NCBI RefSeq assembly: GCF_001006805.1
Contig: NZ_LN811368.1
Coordinates: 71,765 to 118,470 of the forward strand
Direction of reading: 5' to 3'
DNA: 46,706 nt
Origin: Microvirga massiliensis
Lineage (GTDB): Bacteria > Pseudomonadota > Alphaproteobacteria > Rhizobiales > Beijerinckiaceae
The notes under the pieces: generated by a model
Told to the model about the DNA's origin: nothing
Seen by the model: the letters and a program-made list of their open reading frames with translations, nothing else
Databases searched by the model: none
Position numbers and translations under genes: made by a program
Shown: in pieces, positions 33,792-42,087 of the stretch
How the letters are laid out: each line of letters starts with the position of its first letter
How positions within the stretch are numbered: the first letter of the stretch is position 1

Positions 33792-34076
33792 AGCCTTCAC
33801 GAGAAGGCATACCATAGTGCTTATCGATTCTTGGTTTGATTTTGAGGTCGCCCCGCCGTCGATGGACATTCAATACGGGCAGCGATTTTCGCCGTCAACA
33901 TCAAAATTCGGGGCGGGATCATTTTCTGGAAATTGTCCCAATCGACGTTTTGGAAAAAATGCAACGGGAATAAATCGTGCGCGGCGCTGGTGGGCGCGGC
34001 TCGTCCGCTCAGAAGTTTTATTGCCGGTGTGAGCTTGCCCGAAAATAAGAAGCGCCGCACAAAAGCCCACAACGGC

Positions 34077-34105
34077 TTGACCCTCGGGCTTCGAATTTAT
34101 ATAAA
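34077..34105 (+). promoter_or_regulatory. sigma-70-like promoter for the small RNA
   Basis: TTGACC (34077-34082), 17 bases, TATAAA (34100-34105). This spacing and both hexamers fit a strong housekeeping promoter. Expected start point is near 34112, where the first RNA hairpin begins. Confidence 0.7.
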
Positions 34106-34111
34106 AATTCC

Positions 34112-34232
34112 ACGTCGCACGGATCGGGGGTTTTGCTCCTTGGACCTTCGAGAAAGCCGTGCGACGTGCCCCTTTTTGTGGTTCTCAGCACTCCGCAAAA
34201 ATGAAAACCCCGGTCGCGAGCCGGGGTTTTTT
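34112..34232 (+). ncRNA. candidate small RNA, three hairpins plus terminator, about 120 nt
   Basis: Hairpin 1: CACGTCGCACGG (34111-34122) with CCGTGCGACGTG (34157-34168), 34-base loop. Hairpin 2: TTTTTGTGG (34173-34181) with CCGCAAAAA (34193-34201), one G-U pair. Hairpin 3: AAAACCCCGG (34204-34213) with CCGGGGTTTT (34221-34230), followed by T's. There is no open reading frame inside. The promoter sits at the right distance upstream. Three-hairpin layouts are typical of alphaproteobacterial trans-acting sRNAs, but I cannot match this to a named family. Confidence 0.65.
34204..34232. terminator. rho-independent terminator, probably bidirectional
   Basis: Perfect 10-bp stem with a 7-base loop and T6 on the plus strand; the minus strand has a T-rich exit too. 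It ends the small RNA and may serve the convergent gene at 34319. Confidence 0.9.
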
Positions 34233-34318
34233 CTTGGCCGAATTCTTAATTCGGGAATCGGGGTTCCTCGATCTGGGAAAAGCCGTCCGGATTTGGCGAA
34301 TCGGGTCGCAGCCGTTCG

Positions 34319-34543
34319 CTATTTCTGTTTCATCAGAGTGACCTTGTAGATCTTCCCTTTCGAGTCGTAGGTGGTCCATTCTCCGACCTGCATTCCGTTT
34401 TGGAAATAACCGGAGCGCAGCTTTGTGCCATCCGTACGGAACCACTCCCAGTATCCGGTGGGAATGTCGTCGATGGTCTGCCCTTTCGCCCACAGACTGC
34501 CGTCCCTGTGACGCTTCTCGAAAGGCAAGATCTCTGATGCCAT
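34319..34543 (-). CDS. MORN/YwqK-like small repeat protein, 74 aa
   Basis: Contains two short motifs of the toxin-antitoxin YwqK/MORN type: DGSLWAKGQTIDDIPTGYWEW and GTKLRSGYFQNGMQVGEW. These are G-x-W strand repeats. Start is Met near 34543 with GGAGGAGG upstream; the longer frame to 34594 runs through that site. No partner toxin is visible. Function unknown. Confidence 0.65.
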   Translation of the reverse strand: MASEILPFEKRHRDGSLWAKGQTIDDIPTGYWEWFRTDGTKLRSGYFQNGMQVGEWTTYDSKGKIYKVTLMKQK

Positions 34544-34872
34544 CAATGGGCCTCCTCCTCCAAAACGCAGCGGCACCATAGCGGTCCTGTTCATCTCACG
34601 GCAAAGGCAGCATCTTGCCCAAGGCTGCCTTAGGCAAGGGCCGCACGTGCGAGGCGTGCCGGGCGCACCATCAGTTCCCTAGCCAAAGATCGCTGATTAG
34701 GGCTGCCGCAAAAGAGATACACTTCATCCCGGTGCCTCCTTGTCCTTGCGTTCAGCCGCCTGAGGCGCCTCTGTTCGTCCTACGAACAGCTGCCGCCCAG
34801 TGCGCGATGATCAGGGCAAAGGTGACAAGATTTCTGGGGAGATCGATGGCCGGCTGCCGCTCGGGTAGCACG

Positions 34873-35532
34873 TCACGCATCCGCAAGTTGGCGCGAGAGG
34901 AGCTCACGCTCGAGCCTCAGACGGTCGTTCTCGGCGCGCAAGCTCGCAAGCTCGTTGCGCACGGTCGCAAGCACGTCTCCGATCTCGGCCTCAGTGAACC
35001 GAGGGGTGATGTGCTGCGGGCAATTCCAGTCGAACGCTTCGACTTCGATCAGAACGGCTCGCTCAACCCGGCCAGGATAACCCGGGACAGAAAGCGTCTC
35101 TGCCAAAGCTGAGTCGTCTCTTGCGTCCACGACCTGCATGCGGCCGAAGATCTTCAATCGACGCTGGTGGGCATAGTCCATGAGAAAGAGGGACATGCGG
35201 TCGTTCACTGTGCTGTTACCGATGGACACATACTGTCGATTGCCCCGGAAATCCGCATAACCCAGCGTGTGCCCGTCCAAAACCCGCAAGAAGCCTGTTG
35301 GTCCGCCGCGGAACTGGACATACGGCCAGCCTGTCTCGGATACGGTTGCAAGATAGAATCCGTCGCGACCTGAGATAAACTCGGCTTCCGCTGGCCCGAG
35401 CCGGTCGTTGCGCACGGGGCCGTCAGAGCCGAGCGTGCCATCGAGCTTGGCGTATTGGGCGGCGCTGCCATAGCGCTCGCGCGCTGCCTTCACGGCCGGC
35501 GTCGAGGCAAGCTCAAGATACTTGTGAAGCAT
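34873..35532 (-). CDS. pyridoxamine 5'-phosphate oxidase-class (PPOX/FMN-binding split barrel) protein, 219 aa
   Basis: Flavin-binding split-barrel pattern: FYLATVSETGWPYVQFRGGP, then FRGNRQYVSIGN, then RMSLFLMDYAHQRRLKIFGR. A C-terminal coiled helix with Leu heptads (LASLRAENDRLRLERELL) is added. The start was chosen at 35532 because AGGAGG precedes it; Met 35589 is also in frame directly after the upstream stop. The usual activity is FMN-dependent oxidation/reduction, but the substrate here is open. Operon partner of the metallo-hydrolase upstream. Confidence 0.8.
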   Translation of the reverse strand: MLHKYLELASTPAVKAARERYGSAAQYAKLDGTLGSDGPVRNDRLGPAEAEFISGRDGFYLATVSETGWPYVQFRGGPTGFLRVLDGHTLGYADFRGNRQYVSIGNSTVNDRMSLFLMDYAHQRRLKIFGRMQVVDARDDSALAETLSVPGYPGRVERAVLIEVEAFDWNCPQHITPRFTEAEIGDVLATVRNELASLRAENDRLRLERELLSRQLADA

Positions 35533-35589
35533 TGATGCCTCCTGCGTGGTCTTGGGGTTGATGCTCCAGGCGCTGATCGTTTGGGCCAT

Positions 35590-36561
35590 TCAATCCTGGT
35601 AAGCCCATGCGGCAGCGAGCCAGCGCAGATGACCGTTGTCGGAGATTATCCGGCCGAGACCCGGAAATGGCATGTGCGTAGCCGCAATGAGTGCGCCCTC
35701 CTCGGCAGCGCGCGGGAAAAAGCGGGCTCGCATGGCCTGGGCAGCCGCACGATCCTGTTCGAAGAGGAAGTTGATGTCGGTCGCCGCCGGATGAACGACG
35801 GGGAACAGCATATCGGAGACCATCAGCAGGCTCTGCCCGGCATCCGCGATGCGGACTCCGATGTGCCCTGGCGTGTGACCCGTGAGGTCGACGATGGAGA
35901 CGCCGCGCACAATCTCGCGCTCTCCGTCGATGGCCTGCAGCTTGGGATAGAGGCGGACCACGTCGGCGGAGAGCCGGAACCCGTTGTGAAGGTAATCGGG
36001 GGCAGCGGCGCGCTTGGCCGGATCCGTCCAGTGGGTGACGTCGCGCCGATCGATGTAGAGCTCCGCACGGGCGAAGTTTGCTTGCCCACCAGCAACGAGG
36101 CCGCCGATATGGTCCTGGTGCATATGGGTGACGATCACCGCGTCGATCTGATCGCGACTGAGCCCCAAGGCAGCGAGCGCCTGCGGGAGCTGTCCCGACT
36201 GTCCGAGCGAACCGGCAGGCCCGGTATCGATCAGGATGCGGTGGTCGCCGTCCTCGATCAGATACTGATTGAACAGAAAGCGAATGCCGGAGGGCCGAGC
36301 CGCGAACTGCACCTTCGCGGCGGCTTCGATCTCCTGGGCTGTTCGGCCGGGAAAGTAACTGAACGGCATATCCGTGTAGCCGTCGGTGAGAGCCGTCACC
36401 GTAAAGCGGCCGATCCTCACCTGCGCGAGAGGTGTCGCCACGTTCGCGGTCGCGGCGGGTGAACGCGCATTCGCAGCACCGGCAACCGTAGAGAGTGTGC
36501 CCGCGGTGAAAGCGGCTGTGGAAGGACCGAGAGCGAAAGCCCGGCGGGAGAGATCAATCAT
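35590..36561 (-). CDS. Tat-exported metallo-beta-lactamase-fold hydrolase, 323 aa
   Basis: A twin-Arg signal (LSRRAFALG) and Ala-rich h-region are followed by the MBL fold. Zinc ligands are THMHQDHIGG, GHTPGHIG, and Asp/His in SDMLFPVVH and ATHMPFPGLG. Lactonase-like and glyoxalase-type MBL proteins share this layout. Substrate unknown. Together with the PPOX gene it forms a two-gene operon divergent from a LysR regulator across 147 bases, which suggests that LysR controls both. Confidence 0.85.
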   Translation of the reverse strand: MIDLSRRAFALGPSTAAFTAGTLSTVAGAANARSPAATANVATPLAQVRIGRFTVTALTDGYTDMPFSYFPGRTAQEIEAAAKVQFAARPSGIRFLFNQYLIEDGDHRILIDTGPAGSLGQSGQLPQALAALGLSRDQIDAVIVTHMHQDHIGGLVAGGQANFARAELYIDRRDVTHWTDPAKRAAAPDYLHNGFRLSADVVRLYPKLQAIDGEREIVRGVSIVDLTGHTPGHIGVRIADAGQSLLMVSDMLFPVVHPAATDINFLFEQDRAAAQAMRARFFPRAAEEGALIAATHMPFPGLGRIISDNGHLRWLAAAWAYQD

Positions 36562-36708
36562 GGCTGGCTCCTCTGGAGCAGGGTTCGAGGTTCACGGCAC
36601 TGGCTAATCAGCACTGCGGTGCTGGAACGGCCGGAAAACTAGCTCTCCCATTTTCAGGGTGGTAGCCTGGGATTCCGGGACGCTCCCACCCATTATCCGG
36701 AAGGCTCG

Positions 36709-37641
36709 ATGGACCGTTTTGACGCCATGTCGGTGCTTCTCGCCGTTGTCGAGGAGGGCAGCCTGTCGGCCGCCTCCCGACGCCTGCGCTCACCGCTCAC
36801 GACCGTCAGCCGAAAGGTGGCGGATCTGGAACGACACCTGCGGGCCCAGCTCATCGTGCGTACAAGCCGGCGTGTTGAACTCACAGAGGCAGGTCGCGCC
36901 TACGTCGCGGCGGCCAAGCGCATCCTCGAACAGGTGCAGGATGCAGAGAGCGCCGCAGCCGGCGAGTACAGCGTGCCACGCGGCGAATTGCACGTCACAA
37001 CCCCTGAAATATTCGGGCGACGGTACGTGCTCCCGGTCGCGCTGGGGTTTCTTGCCGAAAATCCCGAGATCACCTTGCGGCTCTTCCTCGCCGACCGGCA
37101 GGTCAACATGGTCGAGGAGCACGTCGATGTCGCGGTGCGGATCGGACACCTGGAGGATAGCGGCCTGATTGCGACACGCGTTGGCGCGGTTCGTCGGGTG
37201 ATCTGCGCGAGCCCCGCCTACCTCGCCCGGCGCGGCACGCCGCGGACGCCGGCGGATCTGAAGGACCATGATGGGATCACGTTCCGCGGCTTTCCCATCG
37301 CCCCCGAATGGCGCTACCGGAAGGATGGCGCAGCCTTCGTGGTCGAGCCGAAAACGCGGCTGGCGGTCAACGCGACAGACGCGGCAATCGACGCAGCTTT
37401 GGCCGACCTCGGCATCATCCGTGTGCTCTCGTATCAGGTCGCAGACGAGCTGAAGTCAGGCGCCCTGCAGGCGGTTTTGGAGGAGTTCGCACCGGAGCCG
37501 TTGCCGGTGAGCCTCGTCTACCCGGATGGGAGCCACTTGCCGCCGAAAGTCCGAACTTTCCTGGACTGGACCATTCCAAAGCTCCGGGCGCGCCTTGCCG
37601 ATCCGGGGTCAATGCAAGCAAGGAGAGCGGCGCGCGATTGA
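36709..37641 (+). CDS. LysR-family transcriptional regulator, 310 aa
   Basis: N-terminal winged HTH (VLLAVVEEGSLSAASRRLRS, LTTVSRKVADLERHLRAQL) and a LysR substrate-binding domain (GELHVTTPEIFGRRYVLPVA, VDVAVRIGHLEDSGL, ARVSPAYLARRG-like). The regulator is divergent from the MBL/PPOX operon. LysR proteins usually control the divergent gene and themselves in response to a small ligand. The ligand is not predictable from the sequence alone. Full length. Confidence 0.95.
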   Translation: MDRFDAMSVLLAVVEEGSLSAASRRLRSPLTTVSRKVADLERHLRAQLIVRTSRRVELTEAGRAYVAAAKRILEQVQDAESAAAGEYSVPRGELHVTTPEIFGRRYVLPVALGFLAENPEITLRLFLADRQVNMVEEHVDVAVRIGHLEDSGLIATRVGAVRRVICASPAYLARRGTPRTPADLKDHDGITFRGFPIAPEWRYRKDGAAFVVEPKTRLAVNATDAAIDAALADLGIIRVLSYQVADELKSGALQAVLEEFAPEPLPVSLVYPDGSHLPPKVRTFLDWTIPKLRARLADPGSMQARRAARD

Positions 37642-37705
37642 CCCGGCCTGGCTTATGGAGACGCTCCGCTTAGTCCGACCAAGCGGAGCCTCGCCAGGAA
37701 TTCCG

Positions 37706-38239
37706 TCAGGCCGGCAACCGCTGATCGTATTCGCTCTTGAGTCGGCTCCAGCCATTCCAGAACGGCTGCGGCTCCTCGCCCTTCGCGCGAGCGACCAAGA
37801 TGTCGAGGTGCATGTGCCAGCCGGCGCTGACATTCAGCATGGTGGCGCGGTCCGGCAGACGGCGGTGGATCACGGTGAGCAGCACCTCCTTGCCCTGGGG
37901 CTCCAGCTCAAACGAGACGCCGCCGGTGCTCCCCCAGCTGATGGCGAGCTTGCGGGGTGGATCGAGCTCGGTAATCCGGCTCTGCATCCGGTGCTCGTCG
38001 GGAAAGCCGGGCGGCCGCTGGCCGGGCGAGTCGGTCAGCTCGTCATTGCGCCAGACCAATTCAAAGGGCGAGCCGACCTTCATTTCCATCTCGCCCGCGG
38101 CCAGCCACTGGCGGCGTAGGTCACTTTCCGTGAGATACGCCCAGACGCGCTCGACGGGACCGGGCAGAAGCCGCTGGATTATCAATGTGGCCGGCTCGGT
38201 CAGCTCGCCATAGGCATCCAGGGTCACGAGTTCACTCAT
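37706..38239 (-). CDS. AHSA1/SRPBCC-domain protein, 177 aa
   Basis: Typical START-like fold pattern: RLLPGPVERVWAYLTE near the start, DLRRQWLAAGEMEMKVG and WRNDELTD, then the Trp-Gly strand LAISWGSTGGVSF. The C-terminal helix has GWHMHLDILVARAKGE. AHSA1-like proteins of this kind are often encoded after an ArsR regulator; the ligand is unknown. The ATG overlaps the ArsR stop by 4 bases, so the pair is translationally coupled. Confidence 0.9.
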   Translation of the reverse strand: MSELVTLDAYGELTEPATLIIQRLLPGPVERVWAYLTESDLRRQWLAAGEMEMKVGSPFELVWRNDELTDSPGQRPPGFPDEHRMQSRITELDPPRKLAISWGSTGGVSFELEPQGKEVLLTVIHRRLPDRATMLNVSAGWHMHLDILVARAKGEEPQPFWNGWSRLKSEYDQRLPA

Positions 38240-38601
38240 CGGTCATCTCCTTTGGGGGTTGGGGTCTTACGGGTGTCCTCCTCACGAAGGAGCCGTTCCA
38301 GCACATCCAGACGGTCGGTCCAGAAGCGTTCGTAGAAGCCCAGCCACTGGTGGGCGCTCGCGAGCGGTCCAGGGTCGAGGCGACAGAAATGAGTGCGGCC
38401 GCGTATCTCGCGCCGGATCAGCCCCGCGTTCTCCAGCACCTTGATGTGCTTCGAGGCGGCCGCAAGCGAGATCGCAAAGGGCTCCGCGAGCTGGCCCACC
38501 GTTCGTTCGCCGTCCGCGAGTTCGCGAAGCATCCGCCGACGAGTGGCGTCGCCCAGGGCGTGAAAGACGGTGTCGAGCCGGAGTGTCTCATATTCAACCA
38601 T
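38236..38601 (-). CDS. ArsR-family HTH regulator, 121 aa
   Basis: Winged helix of ArsR type (DTVFHALGDATRRRMLREL, ERTVGQLAEPFAISLAAASKHIKVLENAGLI, broken here into blocks). No metal-binding Cys box is visible, so it is more likely a redox/ligand or AHSA1-type regulator. It overlaps the next gene by 4 bases. Its start codon sits in a 28-bp palindrome that is probably its own operator. Confidence 0.9.
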   Translation of the reverse strand: MVEYETLRLDTVFHALGDATRRRMLRELADGERTVGQLAEPFAISLAAASKHIKVLENAGLIRREIRGRTHFCRLDPGPLASAHQWLGFYERFWTDRLDVLERLLREEDTRKTPTPKGDDR

Positions 38602-38615
38602 GTGGTTGAATATGA
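38588..38615. promoter_or_regulatory. ArsR operator palindrome 1
   Basis: Perfect inverted repeat with 13-bp arms TCATATTCAACCA / TGGTTGAATATGA and a 2-base centre. The core TCAACC-N4-GGTTGA recurs 40 bases away. Overlaps the start codon of the ArsR gene. Confidence 0.8.
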
Positions 38616-38633
38616 GGGCGCGCTTTCAGAAAG

Positions 38634-38649
38634 TCAACCGACTGGTTGA
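38634..38649. promoter_or_regulatory. ArsR operator 2
   Basis: TCAACC-GACT-GGTTGA, the same core as the first palindrome, with the right-hand extension ATAT shared. The two sites are centred 40 bases apart, about four helical turns. Confidence 0.75.
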
Positions 38650-38739
38650 ATATACCGAGGAGATCTTAGAGCTGTCGCGGCGCGGACACGATCGACAATC
38701 GCGCGTCCTCGATACTGACTCAGCGGAGTGCCCTGCCGA

Positions 38740-39609
38740 TCATCGGACTCCGGCCAAAGCAGGCCGCGCTAGTGGCACCTGCGCACCCGCCGCCTTCGGA
38801 TCGGCTTTGACATAGAGACCCCTGTAGGCTGGATCCAGGGTGAACGCGTCGGTGATTCCGAGAACCGTCTCGGACGCTCCGAGCACCAGCGATCCATCGG
38901 GTGCAAGCGCCTTTGCGAGGCGCCGGAAAACATCCGTCTTCGTGGGCAGATCAAAATAGATCAGCACGTTGCGGCAGTAGATGATGTCGAACTGGCCGAG
39001 CCGGCTGAAATCCTGAATCAGATTAAGCTGACGGAAATCCACCATCGAGCGGATCTCGCGTGAGATCCGCCACTGATCGCCTGTGTTGGTGAAATGCTTC
39101 ATCATCAGGCGAATCGGCAATCCACGCTGGACCTCGAACTGGTTGTAGATGCCGGCCTTCGCCTTCTCGAGCACCTCGGTCGAAATGTCGGTCGCGATGA
39201 GCTCGACAGACCACCCCGCCAGTTTCGCTGCAGCGTCGTTGAGCAGCATCGCCAACGAATACGGCTCCTGGCCGGTCGAGGCCGCCGCGCACCAGATGCG
39301 CAAGCGCTTGGTCGAGGCTCTCTCCTTCAGGTAGCGGGGCAGGAGCACGTCCTGAAAAATGTCGAACGGCACCTTGTCCCGAAAGAAAAAGGTCTCGTTC
39401 GTGGTCATCGCCTCGACGACCGTTTTTTCGAGCTCGATCGCGCGGCCATTCTTGAGTTCGGCGATCAGACGCGACAGAGTGCCGAGCTTGAATCGGGTGC
39501 AAACAGGTCCGAGGCGGCTCTCAACCAGGTATCGCTTGTCCGGCGTCAGGGCCAATCCCGAACGAGCCTTCAGGAAGTTCCTCAGGACTTCGAATTCGAT
39601 GTCATTCAT
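38740..39609 (-). CDS. cheR: chemotaxis methyltransferase CheR, 289 aa
   Basis: CheR N-terminal helices and methyltransferase domain: TTNETFFFRD, RIWCAAASTGQEPYSLAM (AdoMet motif I), IATDISTEVLEKAKAG and IYCRNVLIYFD. Methylates Glu residues on chemoreceptors. The ATG overlaps the CheB stop by 4 bases. Length is family-typical (about 285). Confidence 0.98.
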   Translation of the reverse strand: MNDIEFEVLRNFLKARSGLALTPDKRYLVESRLGPVCTRFKLGTLSRLIAELKNGRAIELEKTVVEAMTTNETFFFRDKVPFDIFQDVLLPRYLKERASTKRLRIWCAAASTGQEPYSLAMLLNDAAAKLAGWSVELIATDISTEVLEKAKAGIYNQFEVQRGLPIRLMMKHFTNTGDQWRISREIRSMVDFRQLNLIQDFSRLGQFDIIYCRNVLIYFDLPTKTDVFRRLAKALAPDGSLVLGASETVLGITDAFTLDPAYRGLYVKADPKAAGAQVPLARPALAGVR

Positions 39610-40739
39610 TTCGCAGGCCCCGTGATCATGTTCCGCAGGGACGGGCCAATCGCTTCGAGCGGCAGGATCTCGCGGGCCAGGCCGGCCTTGGCGATGCTGC
39701 CCGGCATTCCCCAGACGATACTGCTGGTTTCGTCCTGTACGATCACGGGCGCACCGGCCTTCACCAAGGCGCGTGCACCCTCGGTTCCGTCTGATCCCAT
39801 CCCGGTCAGGACGACAGCCAGCGCCGCTGGGCCGAATGCCGCTGCGGCGTCCCTGAACAGGACATCGACAGCCGGACGGCAGAAATTCTCGGCCGGGCCA
39901 TCGCTCAGCCGGATCGACGGCTTACCCCCGGACATGGACAGGCCCATGTGCCGTCCTCCGGGCGCGACGAGGATGGTGCCGGGAAGGAGCGGGTCGCCAT
40001 CGCGAGCCTCGCGAGAAGGCACCGAGACAAGGGACTGGAGGTGTTCAGCAAAGACGGCCGTGAACATCGGCGGCATATGCTGCACGATGAGAACAGGAAG
40101 TTGTTTCAGAGCTGGGCCAAGATCGACAAGAACTCTCTCGACGGCGCGAGGACCGCCTGTCGATGAACCAATCACCAGACATTCGGGACGTGCCGGCACC
40201 AGCGCCGGCGAGATGCGTAATGACGTCGTCGCAGAATTCGACGTCGGTGCTGCGGCGATCCTGGGTCGCGGCTTCGCGCCCCCCAGCGCGCGGAGCTTGT
40301 CGATCAGGTCGCGCCGAAAATCGGCTGAGGATCCGGCAATTCTCGTGCTTTCCGGTTTGGCCAGGTAATCCACGGCGCCGAGTGAAAGACACTTCAGCGA
40401 CACCTCGGCGTTCCGCTGAGTCAGGGTCGAGATCACGATGACCTTGATGCCGCTCTGCGCTTTCAGGAGGAGCGGCAGAGCTGTCATCCCGTCCATCTCG
40501 GGCATCTCGATGTCCATCAGGACGATGTCCGGCTTGACCCGCCGGACTGCCTCGACGGCGAGCCGCCCGTTGGCGGCTGTCCCAACGATCTCGAAGCCTC
40601 CGGCCTCCGTGAGCCAGCGGGCGATCAGACCGCGGATGATCGCGCTGTCGTCCACGATCATGATCCGGATCGCCGGACCTGCCGACCTTGGTGGGTCCAC
40701 GGGTCTCGTCGGCAGTGAGGCGGTTCCAAGCGACATCAC
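39606..40739 (-). CDS. cheB: chemotaxis methylesterase CheB, 377 aa
   Basis: N-terminal receiver (IRIMIVDDSAIIRGLI; phospho-Asp in IVLMDIEMPEMDG; Lys in YLAKPE), a proline-rich linker, and the methylesterase domain. Catalytic Ser lies in IGSSTGGPRA, His in VQHMPP, Asp in GMGSDGTEGA. Removes receptor methyl groups under phosphorylation control. Stop/start overlaps link it to cheY and cheR. Confidence 0.98.
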   Translation of the reverse strand: MMSLGTASLPTRPVDPPRSAGPAIRIMIVDDSAIIRGLIARWLTEAGGFEIVGTAANGRLAVEAVRRVKPDIVLMDIEMPEMDGMTALPLLLKAQSGIKVIVISTLTQRNAEVSLKCLSLGAVDYLAKPESTRIAGSSADFRRDLIDKLRALGGAKPRPRIAAAPTSNSATTSLRISPALVPARPECLVIGSSTGGPRAVERVLVDLGPALKQLPVLIVQHMPPMFTAVFAEHLQSLVSVPSREARDGDPLLPGTILVAPGGRHMGLSMSGGKPSIRLSDGPAENFCRPAVDVLFRDAAAAFGPAALAVVLTGMGSDGTEGARALVKAGAPVIVQDETSSIVWGMPGSIAKAGLAREILPLEAIGPSLRNMITGPAK

Positions 40740-41125
40740 AGAGCGCCTCCGGATGACACCCGCAGGACACCGATCTCCTGAAGCTTCGCGACTAGGATGT
40801 CCTTGTCGAATGGCTTCATGATGTATTCGTCCGCCCCGGCTTCCAGAGCTCGCGCAATGAAGCTCATGTCGTTCTCGGTCGTGCAGAACACGACTTTCGG
40901 CGCCGATCCCGAGGGGGACGCACGAAGCTGCTTCAGAAAGCTGTGGCCATCCATGACCGGCATGTTCCAGTCGAGCAGAATGACGTCGGGCATCTCCGAT
41001 CGACAGGCCAACAGCGCCGCCTCTCCGTTCTCGGCCTCGCTCACGCGAAATCCAAGGCCCTCCAGCATCTGTCGGGAAACTTTCCGGATCGAGCGAGAAT
41101 CATCGACGATCAGACAATGGTTCAT
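40736..41125 (-). CDS. cheY: CheY-like receiver, 129 aa
   Basis: Single receiver domain: acidic pair Asp 8 and Asp 9, phospho-Asp 52 in VILLDWNMPVMDG, and Lys in IMKPFD. Transmits the kinase signal to the flagellar motor. Start Met 41125 is chosen because of GGGG about 7 bases upstream; Met 41137 is also in frame. Stop overlaps cheB. No CheA or CheW is inside this window. Confidence 0.93.
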   Translation of the reverse strand: MNHCLIVDDSRSIRKVSRQMLEGLGFRVSEAENGEAALLACRSEMPDVILLDWNMPVMDGHSFLKQLRASPSGSAPKVVFCTTENDMSFIARALEAGADEYIMKPFDKDILVAKLQEIGVLRVSSGGAL

Positions 41126-41188
41126 GGGCTGCCCCATTACGCGCGGTTCGAACCAAGGCGCTTGTTGTTGTTGGACCGACGGCGCCCG

Positions 41189-41641
41189 CTACGAGCGGAT
41201 GTCCGCCTTCTCGACGAAATTAATATTCTCGACCAGAATTTCTTTGACGAGCTCGGTCCCGAGGCGCTTGTTGACGTTCGCCTTTACGTTGCCGAGCATC
41301 GTGTTAACGTTGTAGCGGGACAGCTTTCGGAAATCCAAGGTCGGGTCGGCGTAGATGTAGCGAAACGCCTCGTCCTGAACGAACGTCTCAGCCGGAACCG
41401 AGATCTCGTGCAGGGTCTTCGCGTCGGCCGTGAACACCATATTGGCGACGACGTAGCCCTGGACGGCCCCTTCCGCGATGACCGGAATGTTCATGGCCGG
41501 GAGCTTCTTGTATTGAAGCCCCTCCAAGTATTCCTTTTTCGGCGCCGCCGCCGGTGTGCCGGTCGCCCACGTCACCGCGCCGTAGCACGAGGCCAGCGTA
41601 ATCCCGCAGATCCAGAAGCCCGTGACGATGTTCCTGATCAC
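41189..41641 (-). CDS. flagellar-operon membrane-anchored protein, 150 aa
   Basis: One N-terminal membrane anchor (IVTGFWICGITLASCYGAVTW) and a soluble domain whose C-terminus (KRLGTELVKEILVENINFVE) has a FliL-like look. The anchor plus C-terminal strand would suit a protein at the motor. The gene overlaps the FlgN-like gene by 4 bases. I call it FliL-like only tentatively. Confidence 0.6.
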   Translation of the reverse strand: MIRNIVTGFWICGITLASCYGAVTWATGTPAAAPKKEYLEGLQYKKLPAMNIPVIAEGAVQGYVVANMVFTADAKTLHEISVPAETFVQDEAFRYIYADPTLDFRKLSRYNVNTMLGNVKANVNKRLGTELVKEILVENINFVEKADIRS

Positions 41642-41997
41642 AGGCCGGCACTCGGGCTCGCAACGGTCGCAAGCCTCCGCCCGGCCATGTTGGCCGAATA
41701 GGTGCCGTCGGAGTTCGCGCCCTCGATCGCGGTCGACACGATGGTCGAGATTTCCTGAACCGCCCGCATGTAGCGATCGAGAATGTTCTGGTTGACTTCC
41801 AGCTTCGCCCGCAGACCCTCGAAGCGCGCCACCTGAACGGCCTCGATCGTCACCGTCCGGATCATCCGGGTGATCTCGAGAAGGCTCTGGCTCTTGCGGC
41901 GATTGAACTCGTCCATCGCGCTCAGATCGCGCGCCAGGAGAGCCGCCGTCTCGGCATCGATGGTCTCTTCGAGACGATCAAGAGTCTTGGTAAGCAT
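41638..41997 (-). CDS. FlgN-like flagellar protein, 119 aa
   Basis: All-helical protein (LDRLEETIDAETAALLAR, MDEFNRRKSQSLLEI, AKLEVNQNILDRYMRAVQE), the usual form of FlgN-type chaperones. FlgN binds hook-associated proteins before export. The identification rests on helix pattern and position, not on strict motifs. The stop overlaps the next gene. Confidence 0.65.
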   Translation of the reverse strand: MLTKTLDRLEETIDAETAALLARDLSAMDEFNRRKSQSLLEITRMIRTVTIEAVQVARFEGLRAKLEVNQNILDRYMRAVQEISTIVSTAIEGANSDGTYSANMAGRRLATVASPSAGL

Positions 41998-42087
41998 GAC
42001 AATTTCCCCAGCCTAAGAATGTGATGTGAAGCATGAGTTCGATGCCTGCGGGCCACTTGCCCGCAAGCTGCAAGCTGTGTGGAGCGT

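Larger units (their letters stand above)
33629..34076. other. 448 bases upstream of the short flagellin gene, without a gene
   Basis: Low coding bias throughout. Contains the flagellin leader, two copies of a 14-mer (33707-33720 and 33778-33791) and AT-richer DNA toward the RNA gene promoter. I could not fix a promoter for the flagellin by eye. Confidence 0.5.

Noticed and set aside
32723..33793. 356-codon plus-strand open frame opposite the short flagellin
   Set aside because: Antisense shadow of a gene with clear flagellin ends.
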